Below are positions 35,721-44,549 of a stretch of 64,000 nt of DNA, piece by piece; within the stretch, counting starts at the first letter, position 1, and the number at the start of each line of letters is the position of its first letter. The stretch is from positions 558,001 through 622,000 of the forward strand of contig NZ_BMTQ01000001.1 of assembly GCF_014649755.1 (NCBI RefSeq). The letters run 5' to 3'. The position numbers and the translations under genes were made by a program. This DNA comes from Streptomyces litmocidini. Its GTDB lineage: Bacteria; Actinomycetota; Actinomycetes; Streptomycetales; Streptomycetaceae. The notes under the pieces were generated by a model that was not told where the DNA came from, made no database searches, and worked only from the letters and a program-made list of their open reading frames with translations.

Positions 35721-36218
35721 GTGCGAGAGCAGCAGCGCGGACGGGGCGCCGAACACGCCCACCGCACACGGGAGTTCGAGGCGTTCGTGGCCGGGGCCGC
35801 GGGGCGGCTGCTGCACGCCGCGACGCTGCTCACCGCCGAGACCCGCGCCCACAACCCGTACGCCCGGTCCCTGCTGACCGCCGCCCTCGCGCATGCGTAC
35901 GCGGTGTGGGACCGGCTGCGCGACGAGGATCCGTACGACCTCGCGCGCCGCGATCTCGCCGCCCGTTTCGCCCGCACCGCCTGGCGCCGTCACGGCGGGC
36001 GGGGCGGGGTGCTCTCCGTGCTCTCCCCGCAGGAGCGGCTCGTCGTCGTCCTGCGGCTGTGCGAGGGGGTCGCGGAGGAGCAGGTCGCGGCCCTGCTGGG
36101 CCTCTCCGAGGCCCGCGTCCGCGCGGTGTGCGCCCGCTCGGTCGCCACGCTCAGGGCCGCCGCCCGGGACGGCGCCCCCGGGTCCGCCGCCCGGCAGGCC
36201 TCCGGGGCCGCGGCATGA
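35721..36218 (+). CDS. Sigma-70 region-4-like (ECF-type) regulator
   Basis: A 165-residue protein. The C-terminal half carries a clear sigma region 4 helix-turn-helix: SPQERLVVVLRLCEGVAEEQ followed by VAALLGLSEARVRAVCARSVATLR. The N-terminal half (EFEAFVAGAAGRLLHAATLLTAE, AYAVWDRLRDEDPYDLARR) resembles a weak region 2, as in short streptomycete SigE-like proteins. GTG 35721 sits directly after gaggag, too close for ideal spacing, so a start a few codons away is possible. The stop TGA (36216-36218) overlaps the ATG of the repeat ORF. Promoter-recognition ability is uncertain. Confidence 0.75.
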   Translation: MREQQRGRGAEHAHRTREFEAFVAGAAGRLLHAATLLTAETRAHNPYARSLLTAALAHAYAVWDRLRDEDPYDLARRDLAARFARTAWRRHGGRGGVLSVLSPQERLVVVLRLCEGVAEEQVAALLGLSEARVRAVCARSVATLRAAARDGAPGSAARQASGAAA

Positions 36219-36385
36219 GCCGGCACGGGGTCGGCGCGGGAAGCCGGTACGGGGTCGGCGCGAGTGACCGGTACGAGGCCGACGCGACAAGTCGACCCAG
36301 GGCCGGCACGGGGAGCCGGTACGAAATCGGCCCGGGAAGCCGGCGAGAGGATGCCGACGGGAGCCGGCCGGGGAGCCGCGCGTGA
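36215..36385 (+). CDS. Coupled small ORF made of eight-residue repeats
   Basis: An open frame of 56 residues with no family resemblance, built from an octad repeat of the type SRYGVGAG / SRYEIGPG. Its ATG overlaps the sigma-like gene stop (ATGA) and its own TGA overlaps the next GTG (GTGA at 36382). It would therefore be translated as the middle cistron of a coupled trio. Each octad comes from a 24-bp DNA unit. The downstream gene begins with the same MSRYE text, so the ORF may have arisen by repeated duplication of that gene's start. It is rich in Arg, Gly, Ser and Tyr with no membrane segment. Real protein or spacer remains open. Confidence 0.45.
   Translation: MSRHGVGAGSRYGVGASDRYEADATSRPRAGTGSRYEIGPGSRREDADGSRPGSRA
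36218..36385 (+). repeat. 24-bp tandem repeat, seven units
   Basis: Units begin at 36218, 36242, 36266, 36290, 36314, 36338 and 36362, each opening with agccgg or a close variant. Units 1, 2 and 5 are the most alike; 4, 6 and 7 are degraded. The period is a whole number of codons. Confidence 0.9.
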
Positions 36386-36633
36386 GCCGGTACGAGGACA
36401 AGGAGGCGGCGGTGCGGCGGCTGCTCGACACGCCGCATCCGCCGGTGCCCCGCGACCTCGCGCTGCGGGCCGCCGAGCGCGGGGCCCGGCGGCTCCACCA
36501 CGCCCGGCGGGTCCGGCGCGTGCTGTGGGTCCTGGGCGCGGTCGCCGTGTTCGCCTTCGTGGTGTGGGCGTCGACGGTCCACCCGTGGGAGGTGCCGCCG
36601 GCGGAGACGACCCCGCCGCTGGAAGGCTGGTGA
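36382..36633 (+). CDS. Small single-pass membrane protein
   Basis: An 83-residue protein starting at GTG 36382 with MSRYEDKEAAVRRLLDTPHP. A basic stretch (RGARRLHHARRVRRV) is followed by one membrane helix at about 45-64 (VLWVLGAVAVFAFVVWAST) and a short Pro-rich exterior tail ending LEGW. It is third in the coupled series after the sigma-like gene and the repeat ORF, so it could act as a membrane partner, such as an anti-sigma anchor. No zinc-binding or anti-sigma signature is visible, so that role is only a guess from position. Confidence 0.78.
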   Translation: MSRYEDKEAAVRRLLDTPHPPVPRDLALRAAERGARRLHHARRVRRVLWVLGAVAVFAFVVWASTVHPWEVPPAETTPPLEGW

Positions 36634-36634
36634 C

Positions 36635-36676
36635 GACGGCCGGGTGCTCCCGTGCGCACGGGAGCGCCCGGCCGTC
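36635..36676. terminator. Long terminator hairpin before metB
   Basis: gacggccggg-(t)-gctcccgtgc pairs with gcacgggagc-(g)-cccggccgtc around the palindromic centre cgtgcgcacg. The stem is about 20 bp with one G-T pair, between convergent genes. Confidence 0.85.
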
Positions 36677-36689
36677 CCGCCGGATGCGA

Positions 36690-37844
36690 CTAGCCCAGCG
36701 CCTGGCGCAGGTCGGCGAGCAGGTCGTCGACGTTCTCGATGCCCACCGAGATGCGGACCAGGTCGGCCGGGACCTCCAGGAGGGAGCCCGCGACGGAGGC
36801 GTGGGTCATCCGGCCCGGGTGCTCGATGAGGGACTCGACGCCGCCCAGCGACTCGCCGAGGGTGAAGAGCTGCGCGCGGTTGCAGACCTCGACGGCCGCG
36901 TCCTCGCCGCCCTGCACGCGGAAGGAGATCATGCCGCCGAAGGACCGCATCTGCTTGGCCGCGATCTCGTGCCCCGGGTGCTCCGGGAGGCCCGGGTAGA
37001 GGACCTGGGTGACCTTCGGGTGCTGGGTCAGCATCTCGGCGATCTTCGTCGCGTTCTCGCTGTGGCGGTCCATGCGCACGGCGAGGGTCTTGATGCCGCG
37101 CAGCACGATCCACGAGTCGAAGGGGCCGGCGACCGCGCCCATCGCGTTCTGGTGGTACGCGAGCTCCTCGCCGAGCGCCTCGTCCGCGGTCACCAGGGCG
37201 CCGCCGACGACGTCGGAGTGGCCGCCCATGTACTTGGTGAGCGAGTGCACGACGACGTCCGCGCCGAGCGCCAGCGGCTGCTGGAGGTACGGCGAGGCGA
37301 AGGTGTTGTCGACGACGAGCTTCACGCCGGCCTGGCGGGCGACGCCGGCGACGGCCTCGATGTCGGTGATGCCGAGGAGCGGGTTCGAGGGGGTCTCGAC
37401 CCAGATCAGCTTCGTGCGCTCGTTGACCGCGCCGCGCACCGACTCGATGTCGGAGGTGTTCGCGACGGAGAAGTCCACGCCCCAGCGCTCCACGACCTTG
37501 GCGAAGAGCCGGAAGGTGCCGCCGTAGGCGTCGTTGGGGATGACCACGTGGTCGCCGGGCGCGAGGAGCGCGCGCAGCAGGCAGTCCTCGGCCGCGAGGC
37601 CCGAGGCGAAGGCGAGGCCGCGGCGGCCGCCTTCCAGGGCCGCGAGGTTCTCCTCCAGGGCGGTGCGCGTGGGGTTGGCGCTGCGGCTGTACTCGTAACC
37701 GCCGCGCAGCCCGCCCACGCCGTCCTGCTTGTAGGTGGACACCTGGTAGATGGGCGGGACGACCGCGCCGGTCAGCGGGTCGGCGGTGTTGCCCGCGTGG
37801 ATCGCGCGGGTCTCGAAGCTCTGATGGGAGTGCTGGTCGCTCAT
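36690..37844 (-). CDS. metB: Cystathionine gamma-synthase
   Basis: PLP enzyme of the Cys/Met metabolism family that forms cystathionine from an O-acyl-homoserine and cysteine. The 384-residue protein shows [25 protein letters not shown], the substrate/PLP ring residue region [25 protein letters not shown], and the Schiff-base lysine in [12 protein letters not shown] (Lys204). The C-terminal [17 protein letters not shown] motif is typical of MetB/CGL. ATG 37844 matches the family start. Discriminating synthase from gamma-lyase is not possible on these motifs alone; actinobacterial orthologues are usually called MetB and may do both. Confidence 0.9.
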   Translation of the reverse strand: MSDQHSHQSFETRAIHAGNTADPLTGAVVPPIYQVSTYKQDGVGGLRGGYEYSRSANPTRTALEENLAALEGGRRGLAFASGLAAEDCLLRALLAPGDHVVIPNDAYGGTFRLFAKVVERWGVDFSVANTSDIESVRGAVNERTKLIWVETPSNPLLGITDIEAVAGVARQAGVKLVVDNTFASPYLQQPLALGADVVVHSLTKYMGGHSDVVGGALVTADEALGEELAYHQNAMGAVAGPFDSWIVLRGIKTLAVRMDRHSENATKIAEMLTQHPKVTQVLYPGLPEHPGHEIAAKQMRSFGGMISFRVQGGEDAAVEVCNRAQLFTLGESLGGVESLIEHPGRMTHASVAGSLLEVPADLVRISVGIENVDDLLADLRQALG

Positions 37845-37916
37845 GGGTCAGGAGCGTAGTCGCGTACGCCTCCCGCCGCTTCGATCGTCTCACCGGGTGT
37901 CCTGGACAATGGACAC

Positions 37917-39026
37917 ATGGACATTCTCTGGTTCCTGATCGCGCTCGGGCTGCTGTTCGGCGTCCTCGGTCCCTACGTGCTGCGCCGCCGGGGCGGCGGA
38001 GGGATCCGGCAGGTCGCGCCGGGGGCGCCGGACGCGGCGGACCCGGAGGCGTACGGCTTCGTGCGCCAGGAGGAGCAGGACGTGCGGCTGCCGGGTGCCG
38101 ACGACGAACTCCTGCACGTCCTCGACGTCGTCCAGGCCACCCAGGACTGGCGGCCGGCCTCGCGGCTGCTCGCCGCCACCGGCGCGGAGGGCGAGGTGCG
38201 CTGGCAGCGCGTGCAGGCCTTCGCGGGCGCGGCCTCCCTGGAACTCCAGGAGCGGCCCGGCGCCGGCGGCGCGTGGCTGCGGACCTGGCGGGCGGAGGAG
38301 CCGCGGGACGCGGGCGGCGCGGCCGTGCACGCCGAGTTCCTGGTGCAGCAGGCGTGGCGCTCCTCGGCGGCCGGGACGGACGACTTCCGGATCATCCTGG
38401 AGGAGGCGCTGAAGGTCACCGAGGAGGCGGCGCTGCTCGCCCCCGCCGACCCGGTGCCGTACGTCACGCGGCTCGCGGTGGCGCGCGGACTCGGTTACGG
38501 GCACGAGCAGTTCGACCAGGTGTGGGCGAAGGTGATCGACCGCGCGCCGCAGCACATGGGGGCGCACCTGGCGGCCCTGCACTACTGGTGCGAGAAGTGG
38601 CACGGTTCGCGCGAGGAGGCCGACCACTTCGCGACGACGGCCGCGGCGCGCGCCCCGCGGGGGTCGCTGCTCGCCGCGCTGCCGCTGTTCGCGGTGTTCG
38701 AGCACGTGCCGGACGTGGTGCTCGTGCAGGACTTCTGGCGCACGGCGGTGGTGTCCAAGGCGATGGACGGCGCGCTGTACGCGGTCCACTCGGCCCGCCC
38801 CGACGACCCGATGCTCGCGCACGTCCGCCATCTGCTCGTCTGGTTCCTCGTCCGCTCGGAGCGCTGGGCGGAGGCCATGCACCAACTGGTGCGGGTCGAC
38901 GGGCACGTGGGCGCGGTCCCGTGGACGCTGAGCGCCGACCCGGCGGCGGAGTTCACGGTCTTCCGGAACCTGGCGGTCGCGGGCTACGAGGCGAACGGCG
39001 GCAGCCCGGCGACGCTGCCGCGCTGA
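37917..39026 (+). CDS. Membrane-anchored protein of unknown function
   Basis: A 369-residue protein with an N-terminal membrane helix ([20 protein letters not shown], about 3-22) and a basic stop-transfer sequence RRRGGGG, so the bulk should be cytoplasmic. The large domain is helical and TPR-like: pairs of helices such as [42 protein letters not shown] and [20 protein letters not shown]. No named family or catalytic motif was recognised. It lies alone between metB (divergent, 72 bases) and msrA (same strand, 71 bases). Coding potential is strong. Confidence 0.82.
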   Translation: MDILWFLIALGLLFGVLGPYVLRRRGGGGIRQVAPGAPDAADPEAYGFVRQEEQDVRLPGADDELLHVLDVVQATQDWRPASRLLAATGAEGEVRWQRVQAFAGAASLELQERPGAGGAWLRTWRAEEPRDAGGAAVHAEFLVQQAWRSSAAGTDDFRIILEEALKVTEEAALLAPADPVPYVTRLAVARGLGYGHEQFDQVWAKVIDRAPQHMGAHLAALHYWCEKWHGSREEADHFATTAAARAPRGSLLAALPLFAVFEHVPDVVLVQDFWRTAVVSKAMDGALYAVHSARPDDPMLAHVRHLLVWFLVRSERWAEAMHQLVRVDGHVGAVPWTLSADPAAEFTVFRNLAVAGYEANGGSPATLPR

Positions 39027-39097
39027 CGGGCCGCCGGGGAATCGGGTTCCGGCCGGGACCGTTGACACCGCTGCCGACCGTCGAGGAGAGATGCAGC

Positions 39098-39760
39098 ATG
39101 TTCCTGTCCCGGACCCCCGTCCTCCCCACTCCCGAGCAGGCCCTGCGCGGCCGCCCCGAGCCGGAGTTCTCCGTGCCCGAGCGCCACACCGTCCTCGGCA
39201 CCCCGCTCCTCGGCCCCTACCCGGAGGGCCTGGAGGTCGCCGACTTCGCGCTGGGCTGCTTCTGGGGGGCCGAGCGCGCGTTCTGGCAGGCCGGGGGCGT
39301 CTGGACGACCCTCGTCGGCTACCAGGGCGGCCACACGCCGAACCCGGTGTACGAGGAGGTCTGCTCGGGCCTGACCGGACACGCCGAGGTCGTCCGCGTC
39401 GTCTTCGACCCGTCGAAGGCGTCGTACGCGTCGCTCCTGAAGCTCTTCTGGGAGTCCCACGACCCCACCCAGGGCTTCCGCCAGGGCAACGACGTCGGCA
39501 CCCAGTACCGCTCGGCGATCTACACCCACTCCCCCGGGCAGGCGGAGCGGGCCCGGGCGTCCCGCGAGGCCTACCAGAAGGTCCTGACGGCCTCCGGCCA
39601 CGGCGAGATCACCACCCGCGTCCTCCCGGCCGACGAGACCCGCCCCTTCTACCCGGCGGAGGCCCGTCACCAGCAGTACCTGGACAAGAACCCGGCGGGC
39701 TACTGCGGCATCGGCGGCACGGGCCTGTCCTGCCCGATCGGGGTCGCGAAGGCCGGATAG
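39098..39760 (+). CDS. msrA: Peptide-methionine (S)-S-oxide reductase MsrA
   Basis: Repairs methionine-S-sulfoxide in proteins. The 220-residue protein has the catalytic GCFWG motif at 53-57 (nucleophile Cys54) and the family blocks [53 protein letters not shown] and [10 protein letters not shown]. Recycling cysteines are present near the C-terminus at 203 (GYCGIGG) and 212 (GLSCP). ATG 39098 has GAGGAGAG at 7-8 bases; the out-of-frame ATG at 39091 is a decoy. The N-terminal 40-residue extension before the core is common in actinobacteria. Confidence 0.95.
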   Translation: MFLSRTPVLPTPEQALRGRPEPEFSVPERHTVLGTPLLGPYPEGLEVADFALGCFWGAERAFWQAGGVWTTLVGYQGGHTPNPVYEEVCSGLTGHAEVVRVVFDPSKASYASLLKLFWESHDPTQGFRQGNDVGTQYRSAIYTHSPGQAERARASREAYQKVLTASGHGEITTRVLPADETRPFYPAEARHQQYLDKNPAGYCGIGGTGLSCPIGVAKAG

Positions 39761-39768
39761 GGGTCTTC

Positions 39769-39812
39769 GGGGCGGGGGTCCGGCCGCGCTCAGGCGGCCG
39801 GACCCCCGCCCC
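39769..39812. terminator. 19-bp terminator enclosing the DUF1330 stop codon
   Basis: Left arm 39769-39787 and right arm 39794-39812 are perfect complements (core gggggtccggccgc). The stop of the minus-strand DUF1330 gene (39790-39792) lies in the 6-base loop, so the right arm is its last codons. Confidence 0.9.
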
Positions 39813-40152
39813 GTGCCGCGCGCAGGGACGCCGCCGTCCCCGCGGGGTCGTAGCCCTCGGGGGTCCCCTCGACCAGGAGGACGTCGCCGGCCATGTGCCG
39901 GGTGCGGAGGGGGATCAGGGCCTGGTAGGGCTCGGAGTCGTACCAGGCGCGGGCGTCCTCGTACGTCGGGAAGCCGATGATCACGAGGGCGCCGGGCCAG
40001 GTGCCCTCGCGGACCTCGCGGGCGGGGGCGCCGTGGACGAGGAAGCGGCCGCCGAAGGGGTCGAGGGTGGCCTGGACGCGCTCCATGTAGAGGAAGACCT
40101 CCTCGTCGAGGACGGGCTTCGGGTGCAGGTTTCCGATGGCGTATGCGGTCAT
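39790..40152 (-). CDS. DUF1330 family protein
   Basis: A 120-residue protein of the dimeric alpha/beta-barrel type. From the ATG at 40152 it reads MTAYAIGNLHPKPVLDEEVF, then GGRFLVHGAPAREVREGTWPG, LVIIGFPTYEDARAWYDSEPYQALIPLR, the hallmark DUF1330 block, and a Gly/Ala tail. A start seven codons upstream is possible, but the family normally begins at MTAYAI. No ribosome site precedes it, so it may be leaderless. Function is unknown. Its 3' codons form part of the terminator stem. Confidence 0.88.
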   Translation of the reverse strand: MTAYAIGNLHPKPVLDEEVFLYMERVQATLDPFGGRFLVHGAPAREVREGTWPGALVIIGFPTYEDARAWYDSEPYQALIPLRTRHMAGDVLLVEGTPEGYDPAGTAASLRAARGGGPAA

Positions 40153-40224
40153 GCCGCAAGCGTGCCGGGGCATGCCGTACCGGGTCGATTACCCCGGACG
40201 TCATGCCCCGGCCGTCGTGGTGGG

Positions 40225-41268
40225 TCAGATGGTCGCCGTGTCGATGACGAAGCGGTAGCGGACGTCGCTCTTCACGACCCGCTCGTACGCCTCGTTGATC
40301 CGGTCGGCGCTGATCAGCTCGATCTCGGCGCCCAGGCCGTGCGCGGCGCAGAAGTCGAGCATCTCCTGGGTCTCGGCGATGCCGCCGATCATCGAGCCGG
40401 CGAGGGTCTTGCGGCCGCCGATGAGGGAGAAGAGGCCGACGGAGACGGGCTCCTCGGGGGCGCCGACGTTCACGAGGGCGCCGTCCGTCTTGACGAGGCT
40501 CAGGTAGGCGTTGAAGTCGAGGGGCGCGGAGACCGTGGAGATCACCAGGTCGAAGGTGCCCCGGAGGGCGGCGAAGGTCTCCGGGTCGCTCGTCGCGTAG
40601 TAGTGGTCGGCGCCCAGCTTCAGGGCGTCCTCCTGCTTCTTGAGCGACTGGCTGAGGACCGTCACCTCGGCGCCGAGCGCGTGGGCGATCTTGACTCCCA
40701 TGTGGCCGAGGCCGCCGAGGCCGACGATCGCGACCTTCTTGCCGGGGCCGGCCTGCCAGTGGGCCAGCGGGGAGTAGAGGGTGATGCCGGCGCAGAGCAG
40801 CGGGGCGGCCTCGTCGAGGCCGATGCCCTCGGGGATGCGCAGGGTGTAGTTCTCGTCGACGACGATGTGCGTGGAGTAGCCGCCGTAGGTCGGATCGCCG
40901 TTCTTGTCGAGGGCGTTGTACGTGCCGGTGCCGCCCGTGACGCAGTACTGCTCCAGGCCGCGCAGGCAGTACTCGCACGCGCGGCAGGAGTCGACGAAGC
41001 ACCCGACGCCGACGCGGTCGCCGACCCGGAACCTCGTCACGCCGGGGCCGACCTCGGCGACGATTCCGGCGATCTCGTGGCCGGGGACCATCGGGAAGAT
41101 GCCCTCGCCCCAGCCGTTGGTGGCCTGGTGGATGTCGGAGTGGCAGATTCCGGCGTACTTGATCTCGATGAGGACGTCGTGCTCGCCGACGGGCCGGCGC
41201 GGCACGGTGGTGCGCTCCAGCGGGGCGTTGGCGGCGGGGACGGCGTAAGCGGGAACGTGGGTGGTCAT
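40225..41268 (-). CDS. Zinc-dependent NAD(P) alcohol dehydrogenase (AdhC/YahK-like)
   Basis: A 347-residue medium-chain dehydrogenase, probably an aldehyde reductase. Zinc ligands are visible in [11 protein letters not shown] (catalytic Cys/His), [13 protein letters not shown], and the structural-zinc cysteines in [20 protein letters not shown]. The cofactor fold is [44 protein letters not shown] matches the YahK/Adh group. ATG 41268 fits the family N-terminus [10 protein letters not shown]; no ribosome site is evident. It is divergent from an XRE regulator across 130 bases containing a duplicated 13-bp element. Substrate is unknown. Confidence 0.92.
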   Translation of the reverse strand: MTTHVPAYAVPAANAPLERTTVPRRPVGEHDVLIEIKYAGICHSDIHQATNGWGEGIFPMVPGHEIAGIVAEVGPGVTRFRVGDRVGVGCFVDSCRACEYCLRGLEQYCVTGGTGTYNALDKNGDPTYGGYSTHIVVDENYTLRIPEGIGLDEAAPLLCAGITLYSPLAHWQAGPGKKVAIVGLGGLGHMGVKIAHALGAEVTVLSQSLKKQEDALKLGADHYYATSDPETFAALRGTFDLVISTVSAPLDFNAYLSLVKTDGALVNVGAPEEPVSVGLFSLIGGRKTLAGSMIGGIAETQEMLDFCAAHGLGAEIELISADRINEAYERVVKSDVRYRFVIDTATI

Positions 41269-41315
41269 GGTGGCAAGCCTGCCCGAGCCGTACGGCTCCA
41301 CCCAGCCACCTGTTC

Positions 41316-41343
41316 TGCCTACGACCGGTGTGCCTACCACTGG
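41316..41343. promoter_or_regulatory. Duplicated 13-bp element between alcohol dehydrogenase and XRE genes
   Basis: TGCCTACGACCGG (41316-41328) and TGCCTACCACTGG (41331-41343) are direct repeats with 15-base period and two mismatches. They lie between the divergent starts and are a candidate operator for the adjacent XRE protein. Confidence 0.5.
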
Positions 41344-41398
41344 CAGGGTCAGGAACGTACGTCCGGCCGCGCCGCGCGACCGGTGATACTTGGGGCGT

Positions 41399-42265
41399 AT
41401 GGATCTCAGTGCCGAACTCGGTGAATTCCTGCGCTCCCGGCGGGCCCGGCTGAAGCCGCAGGACGTGGGGCTGCCCGAGTTCGGGCGGCACCGGCGGGTG
41501 CCGGGGCTGCGCCGGGAGGAGCTGGCGCAGCTGGCCGGGGTGTCGGTGGCGTACTACACCCGGCTCGAACAGGGCAACGGGCGGAACGTGTCCATGGAGG
41601 TGCTCGACTCGATCGCGCGGGCGCTGCGGCTGAGCGACGCCGAGCGGGCGCATCTGACGCATCTGGCGAAGCCGACGGTGAAGAAGCGGCAGCGGGCGGC
41701 GATCGCCCGTCCGCAGCGGATCCGGCCGGGGCTCGCGCAGCTCCTGGACTCGATGGAGGGCGTGCCGGCCTTCGTCCTGGGCCGCCGGGGCGACATCCTG
41801 GCCTGGAACCGGATGGCGCGGGCGCTGTTCGGGGATTTCGCCGCGTGGGAGCCGGGCGAGCGGAACATGGCCCGGATGATGTTCCTCGATCCGAACGCGC
41901 GCGACCTGTACATCGACTGGGAGTGCAAGGCGGTCGAGGTCGTGAGCGCGCTGCGGCTGTACGCGGGGTGTTATCCGGACGACAAGGAGCTGCTCGCGCT
42001 GGTCGGCGAGCTGTCGGTCAGGAGCGAGGAGTTCCGGTCGTTGTGGGCGGCGCACACGGTGATCGACAAGGGGCACGGGAGCAAGAGGCTGCGGCATCCG
42101 CTGGTGGGCGAGATGACCTTGTCGTACGAGTCGTTGCAGGTGGCGGGGGACGATCCGGACCTGATGCTCGTCACGTACCACGCGGAGCCGGGGACGCCGT
42201 CGGCGGACGCGCTGCGGCTGCTCGCGCAGTGGGGTGTGGACGAGCCCGCGGACGTACGGAAATGA
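41399..42265 (+). CDS. XRE/MmyB-type transcriptional regulator
   Basis: A 288-residue regulator. The N-terminal HTH spans about 5-75: [48 protein letters not shown] and [20 protein letters not shown]. The C-terminal MmyB-like ligand-binding domain contains [29 protein letters not shown] and [22 protein letters not shown] 41399 lies 9 bases after tgatact, a -10-like sequence, so the mRNA is probably leaderless. The divergent position and the duplicated element suggest it controls the alcohol dehydrogenase gene. In related streptomycete pairs such regulators usually govern an adjacent oxidoreductase; effector is unknown. Confidence 0.91.
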   Translation: MDLSAELGEFLRSRRARLKPQDVGLPEFGRHRRVPGLRREELAQLAGVSVAYYTRLEQGNGRNVSMEVLDSIARALRLSDAERAHLTHLAKPTVKKRQRAAIARPQRIRPGLAQLLDSMEGVPAFVLGRRGDILAWNRMARALFGDFAAWEPGERNMARMMFLDPNARDLYIDWECKAVEVVSALRLYAGCYPDDKELLALVGELSVRSEEFRSLWAAHTVIDKGHGSKRLRHPLVGEMTLSYESLQVAGDDPDLMLVTYHAEPGTPSADALRLLAQWGVDEPADVRK

Positions 42266-42281
42266 CGGCGGCCGGGAAGTG

Positions 42282-42317
42282 ACCGGGCCCCCCGCCGGTG
42301 ACGGCGGGGGGCCCGGT
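42282..42317. terminator. Terminator between XRE and L,D-transpeptidase genes
   Basis: accgggccccccgcc / ggcggggggcccggt, a 15-bp perfect stem with a 6-base loop, between convergent genes. Confidence 0.9.
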
Positions 42318-42331
42318 CGTGCGCGTACGGG

Positions 42332-43600
42332 TCAGACCGCCGAGCCGGCCTTCCACTCCGACCAGCTCATGTTCCAGCCGTTGAGGCCGTTGTCGGGCTT
42401 GATCGTCTTGTCGTTGGAGTTCTTGACGACGACGACGTCGCCGATGAGCGAGTGGTCGAAGAACCAGGCGGCCATCTGGTTCGGGTCGCCGGCGCCCTTG
42501 ACGTCGGCGAGGCCGACGCAGCCGTGGCTGGTGTTCACGTTGCCGAAGATCGACCGCGCGCCCCAGTAGTTGCCGTGGACGAAGGTGCCGGAGTTGGACA
42601 GGCGCATGGCGTGCGGCACGTCCTTGATGTCGTACTCGCCCTTGCCGTCGTCGTCGGTGAAGCCGACGGTGGCGCCGTTCATCCGGGTCTCCTTGAACTT
42701 CTCGGAGATCACCATCTGACCGTTGTAGGTGGTGTTCTCCGGGGAGCCGGCGGAGATCGGGATGGTCTTGATCGTCTTGCCGTCCTGCTGGACCTTCATG
42801 GTCTTGGCGGCGGCGTCGACGATGGAGACCTGGTTGCGGCCGATCTTGAAGGTGACGGTCTTCTGCTGCACGCCGAAGACGCCGTCGGCGCCCTCGACGC
42901 CGTCGAGGTTCAGCTTCAGCGTGACGGTCGAGCCCTCGGTCCAGTACGCGTCGGGGCGGAAGTCGAGACGGGTCGAGTTGAACCAGTGCCCGACGACCTC
43001 CTGGCCGGAGCTGGAGGAGACCGTGATGCCGCTCTGGACGGCCTTCTTGTCGGTGATCTCCTTGTTGAAGTTGATCGAGACCGGCATGCCGACGCCGACG
43101 GTCGAACCGTCCTCGGGCGTGAAGTTGCCGATGAAGCTGTTGGCCTTCGAGACGGTGGTGAACGAGGAGTTCTCGTGCGCCTCCAGGCCCTCCGCGTCGG
43201 TGGCGGTGGCGGCGATCTTGTAGACCGTGGCCCGCTCGAGCTGCTCGCTCGGCTTCCAGCTGAGCCCGTCGGCCGCTATCTCGCCCTTGACCTGGGCGCC
43301 CTCGGCGGAGGTCATGGTGACCTCGGTGAGCTTGCCCTCGGTCACGGTGACCTTGGCGTCGTTGTTGATGGAGGCGTTCTGTGCGCCGTTCTTCGGCGAG
43401 ATCGTGATCTGCGCCTTGGAGGTCTTCTGCGCGGCCGCCTCGTCGACCTGGGCCTGTGACTGTGGCGACGCGGAACCGGAGGCGCTGCCGTCCTTGTCCC
43501 CGTCGTTGCACGCCGAGAGCACGAGTACGCCGCTGAGCACCGTGGCTGCCGCCGCCAGGCTCCTGCGGCGCTTGCCGACCGTCATCACACGCTTCTCCAT
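42332..43600 (-). CDS. L,D-transpeptidase lipoprotein (YkuD family, Ig-like domains)
   Basis: Makes 3-3 crosslinks in peptidoglycan outside the membrane. The 422-residue precursor has a lipoprotein signal with lipobox LSAC (Cys31), a Ser/Gln-rich spacer, and two Ig-like domains (KAQITISPKNGAQNASIN and SFIGNFTPEDGSTVGVGMP). The catalytic YkuD domain ends in FVHGNYWG and SHGCVGLAD, with nucleophile Cys about 361. The C-terminal tail WNMSWSEWKAGSAV resembles mycobacterial LdtMt2-type extensions. ATG 43600 is taken; an in-frame ATG five codons on (43585) has a slightly better GGAG spacing. It is monocistronic, between two hairpins. Confidence 0.93.
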   Translation of the reverse strand: MEKRVMTVGKRRRSLAAAATVLSGVLVLSACNDGDKDGSASGSASPQSQAQVDEAAAQKTSKAQITISPKNGAQNASINNDAKVTVTEGKLTEVTMTSAEGAQVKGEIAADGLSWKPSEQLERATVYKIAATATDAEGLEAHENSSFTTVSKANSFIGNFTPEDGSTVGVGMPVSINFNKEITDKKAVQSGITVSSSSGQEVVGHWFNSTRLDFRPDAYWTEGSTVTLKLNLDGVEGADGVFGVQQKTVTFKIGRNQVSIVDAAAKTMKVQQDGKTIKTIPISAGSPENTTYNGQMVISEKFKETRMNGATVGFTDDDGKGEYDIKDVPHAMRLSNSGTFVHGNYWGARSIFGNVNTSHGCVGLADVKGAGDPNQMAAWFFDHSLIGDVVVVKNSNDKTIKPDNGLNGWNMSWSEWKAGSAV

Positions 43601-43755
43601 CGTCGCCGGTTCCCTGCCAACTTCTTCTATGAACGCCCATGACACCCCGTACGGTTCCGTGACCGGAGGGTTTGTGGGCAATGCCACTGATCCACGGGGA
43701 ACAACCACTGGTTCACACGCGCGGAGTCCCGTCGCCGGTTCCCGGTGCCGTGGAA

Positions 43756-43782
43756 GGACCCCGGGACGGCGTCCCGGGGTCC
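43756..43782. terminator. Terminator after the acidic 111-residue gene
   Basis: ggaccccgggac / gtcccggggtcc, a 12-bp perfect stem with a 3-base loop, 22 bases beyond the minus-strand stop. Confidence 0.85.
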
Positions 43783-43804
43783 GCGCCTGGTGCGGATTCC
43801 CGCG

Positions 43805-44140
43805 TCAGCGGTCGTCGTCCTCCCCGGCCCCATCTTCCTCGCCGAGGTCCCACTCCAGCGCATCGGGGTCGTAATCGATCTCCTCGCTGCTCCAGGAGGC
43901 CTGGACCATCTCGATCCCGGGGACGTCGCGGATCAGGTCGAAGGGCTCGACGAGGTAGGCGAGCGCCTCGGCGCTGTCCTCGCGCGCGGCCTCGCGCGCG
44001 TGCGCCCGCTCCTCCTCGGGCATGAACTCGTCGTCGGCGATCCGGGCCTCGGCGGCCTCGGTCAGTTCGGCGGGGCCGTCGATCTCCAGGACGACATCGA
44101 CGCGAAGGCGGACATAGCGTGTGGACTCAGTTGTGCTCAT
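43805..44140 (-). CDS. Acidic protein of unknown function
   Basis: A 111-residue protein from ATG 44140 (MSTTESTRYVRLRVDVVLEI). It is very acidic, ending in DLGEEDGAGEDDDR, with an N-terminal beta strand and a central helix rich in Glu and Ala (EERAHAREAAREDSAEALAYL). No signal peptide, membrane helix or named family was recognised. It is divergent from the small LAETG gene with 111 bases between. Third-position GC and a good terminator support it being real. Confidence 0.78.
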   Translation of the reverse strand: MSTTESTRYVRLRVDVVLEIDGPAELTEAAEARIADDEFMPEEERAHAREAAREDSAEALAYLVEPFDLIRDVPGIEMVQASWSSEEIDYDPDALEWDLGEEDGAGEDDDR

Positions 44141-44251
44141 GGTTCGGAGCGTAGGGGGCCGGGGGGCCTCGGCTTTCCCACGACCCGCTGTGTTCCGTAG
44201 CATCGGCGTGCCGACCAATTCGCGGTTTCCGCAAGGGGGATCGAAATTTCC

Positions 44252-44530
44252 GTGTCCGCCTCCCGACGCCTGCTGCTGACCGCCATCGCCGCGGGGACGC
44301 TGCTGTGCGCCCTGTGGTTCGTGCCGACCGCGAACGCCACCGACCAGGACGGCGGGGCGCGGATCGGGGTGACCCGGGACGGTTCCCTCACGTCCCTCAC
44401 GGACGACGGGCGCCTGGCCGAGACCGGGGGGCGGAACACCACGGCGTATCTGCTCGGCGGGACGGGTTTCCTGGGGGTCGGGGCGGGTTTCGTGGCGCTC
44501 GCGATGCGGCGCCGGGGACGCGCCTTCTGA
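44252..44530 (+). CDS. Small sortase-anchored surface protein with LAETG motif
   Basis: A 92-residue precursor. A signal peptide (LLLTAIAAGTLLCALWFVPTANA, about 7-29) is followed by a mature part of only about 25 residues before the sorting signal LAETG (55-59). The rest of the signal is a hydrophobic segment (AYLLGGTGFLGVGAGFVALAM) and the basic tail RRRGRAF. LAxTG is the motif used by class E sortases in streptomycetes, as for long chaplins. GTG 44252 has a weak ribosome site. So short a mature peptide makes it a minimal wall-linked protein. Function is unknown. Confidence 0.84.
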   Translation: MSASRRLLLTAIAAGTLLCALWFVPTANATDQDGGARIGVTRDGSLTSLTDDGRLAETGGRNTTAYLLGGTGFLGVGAGFVALAMRRRGRAF

Positions 44531-44549
44531 CGGCTTCCCGTACGGGCGG

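Noticed and set aside
36218..36385. CRISPR or integron-type repeat
   Set aside because: Head-to-tail 24-bp units without spacers and without nearby cas or integrase genes.
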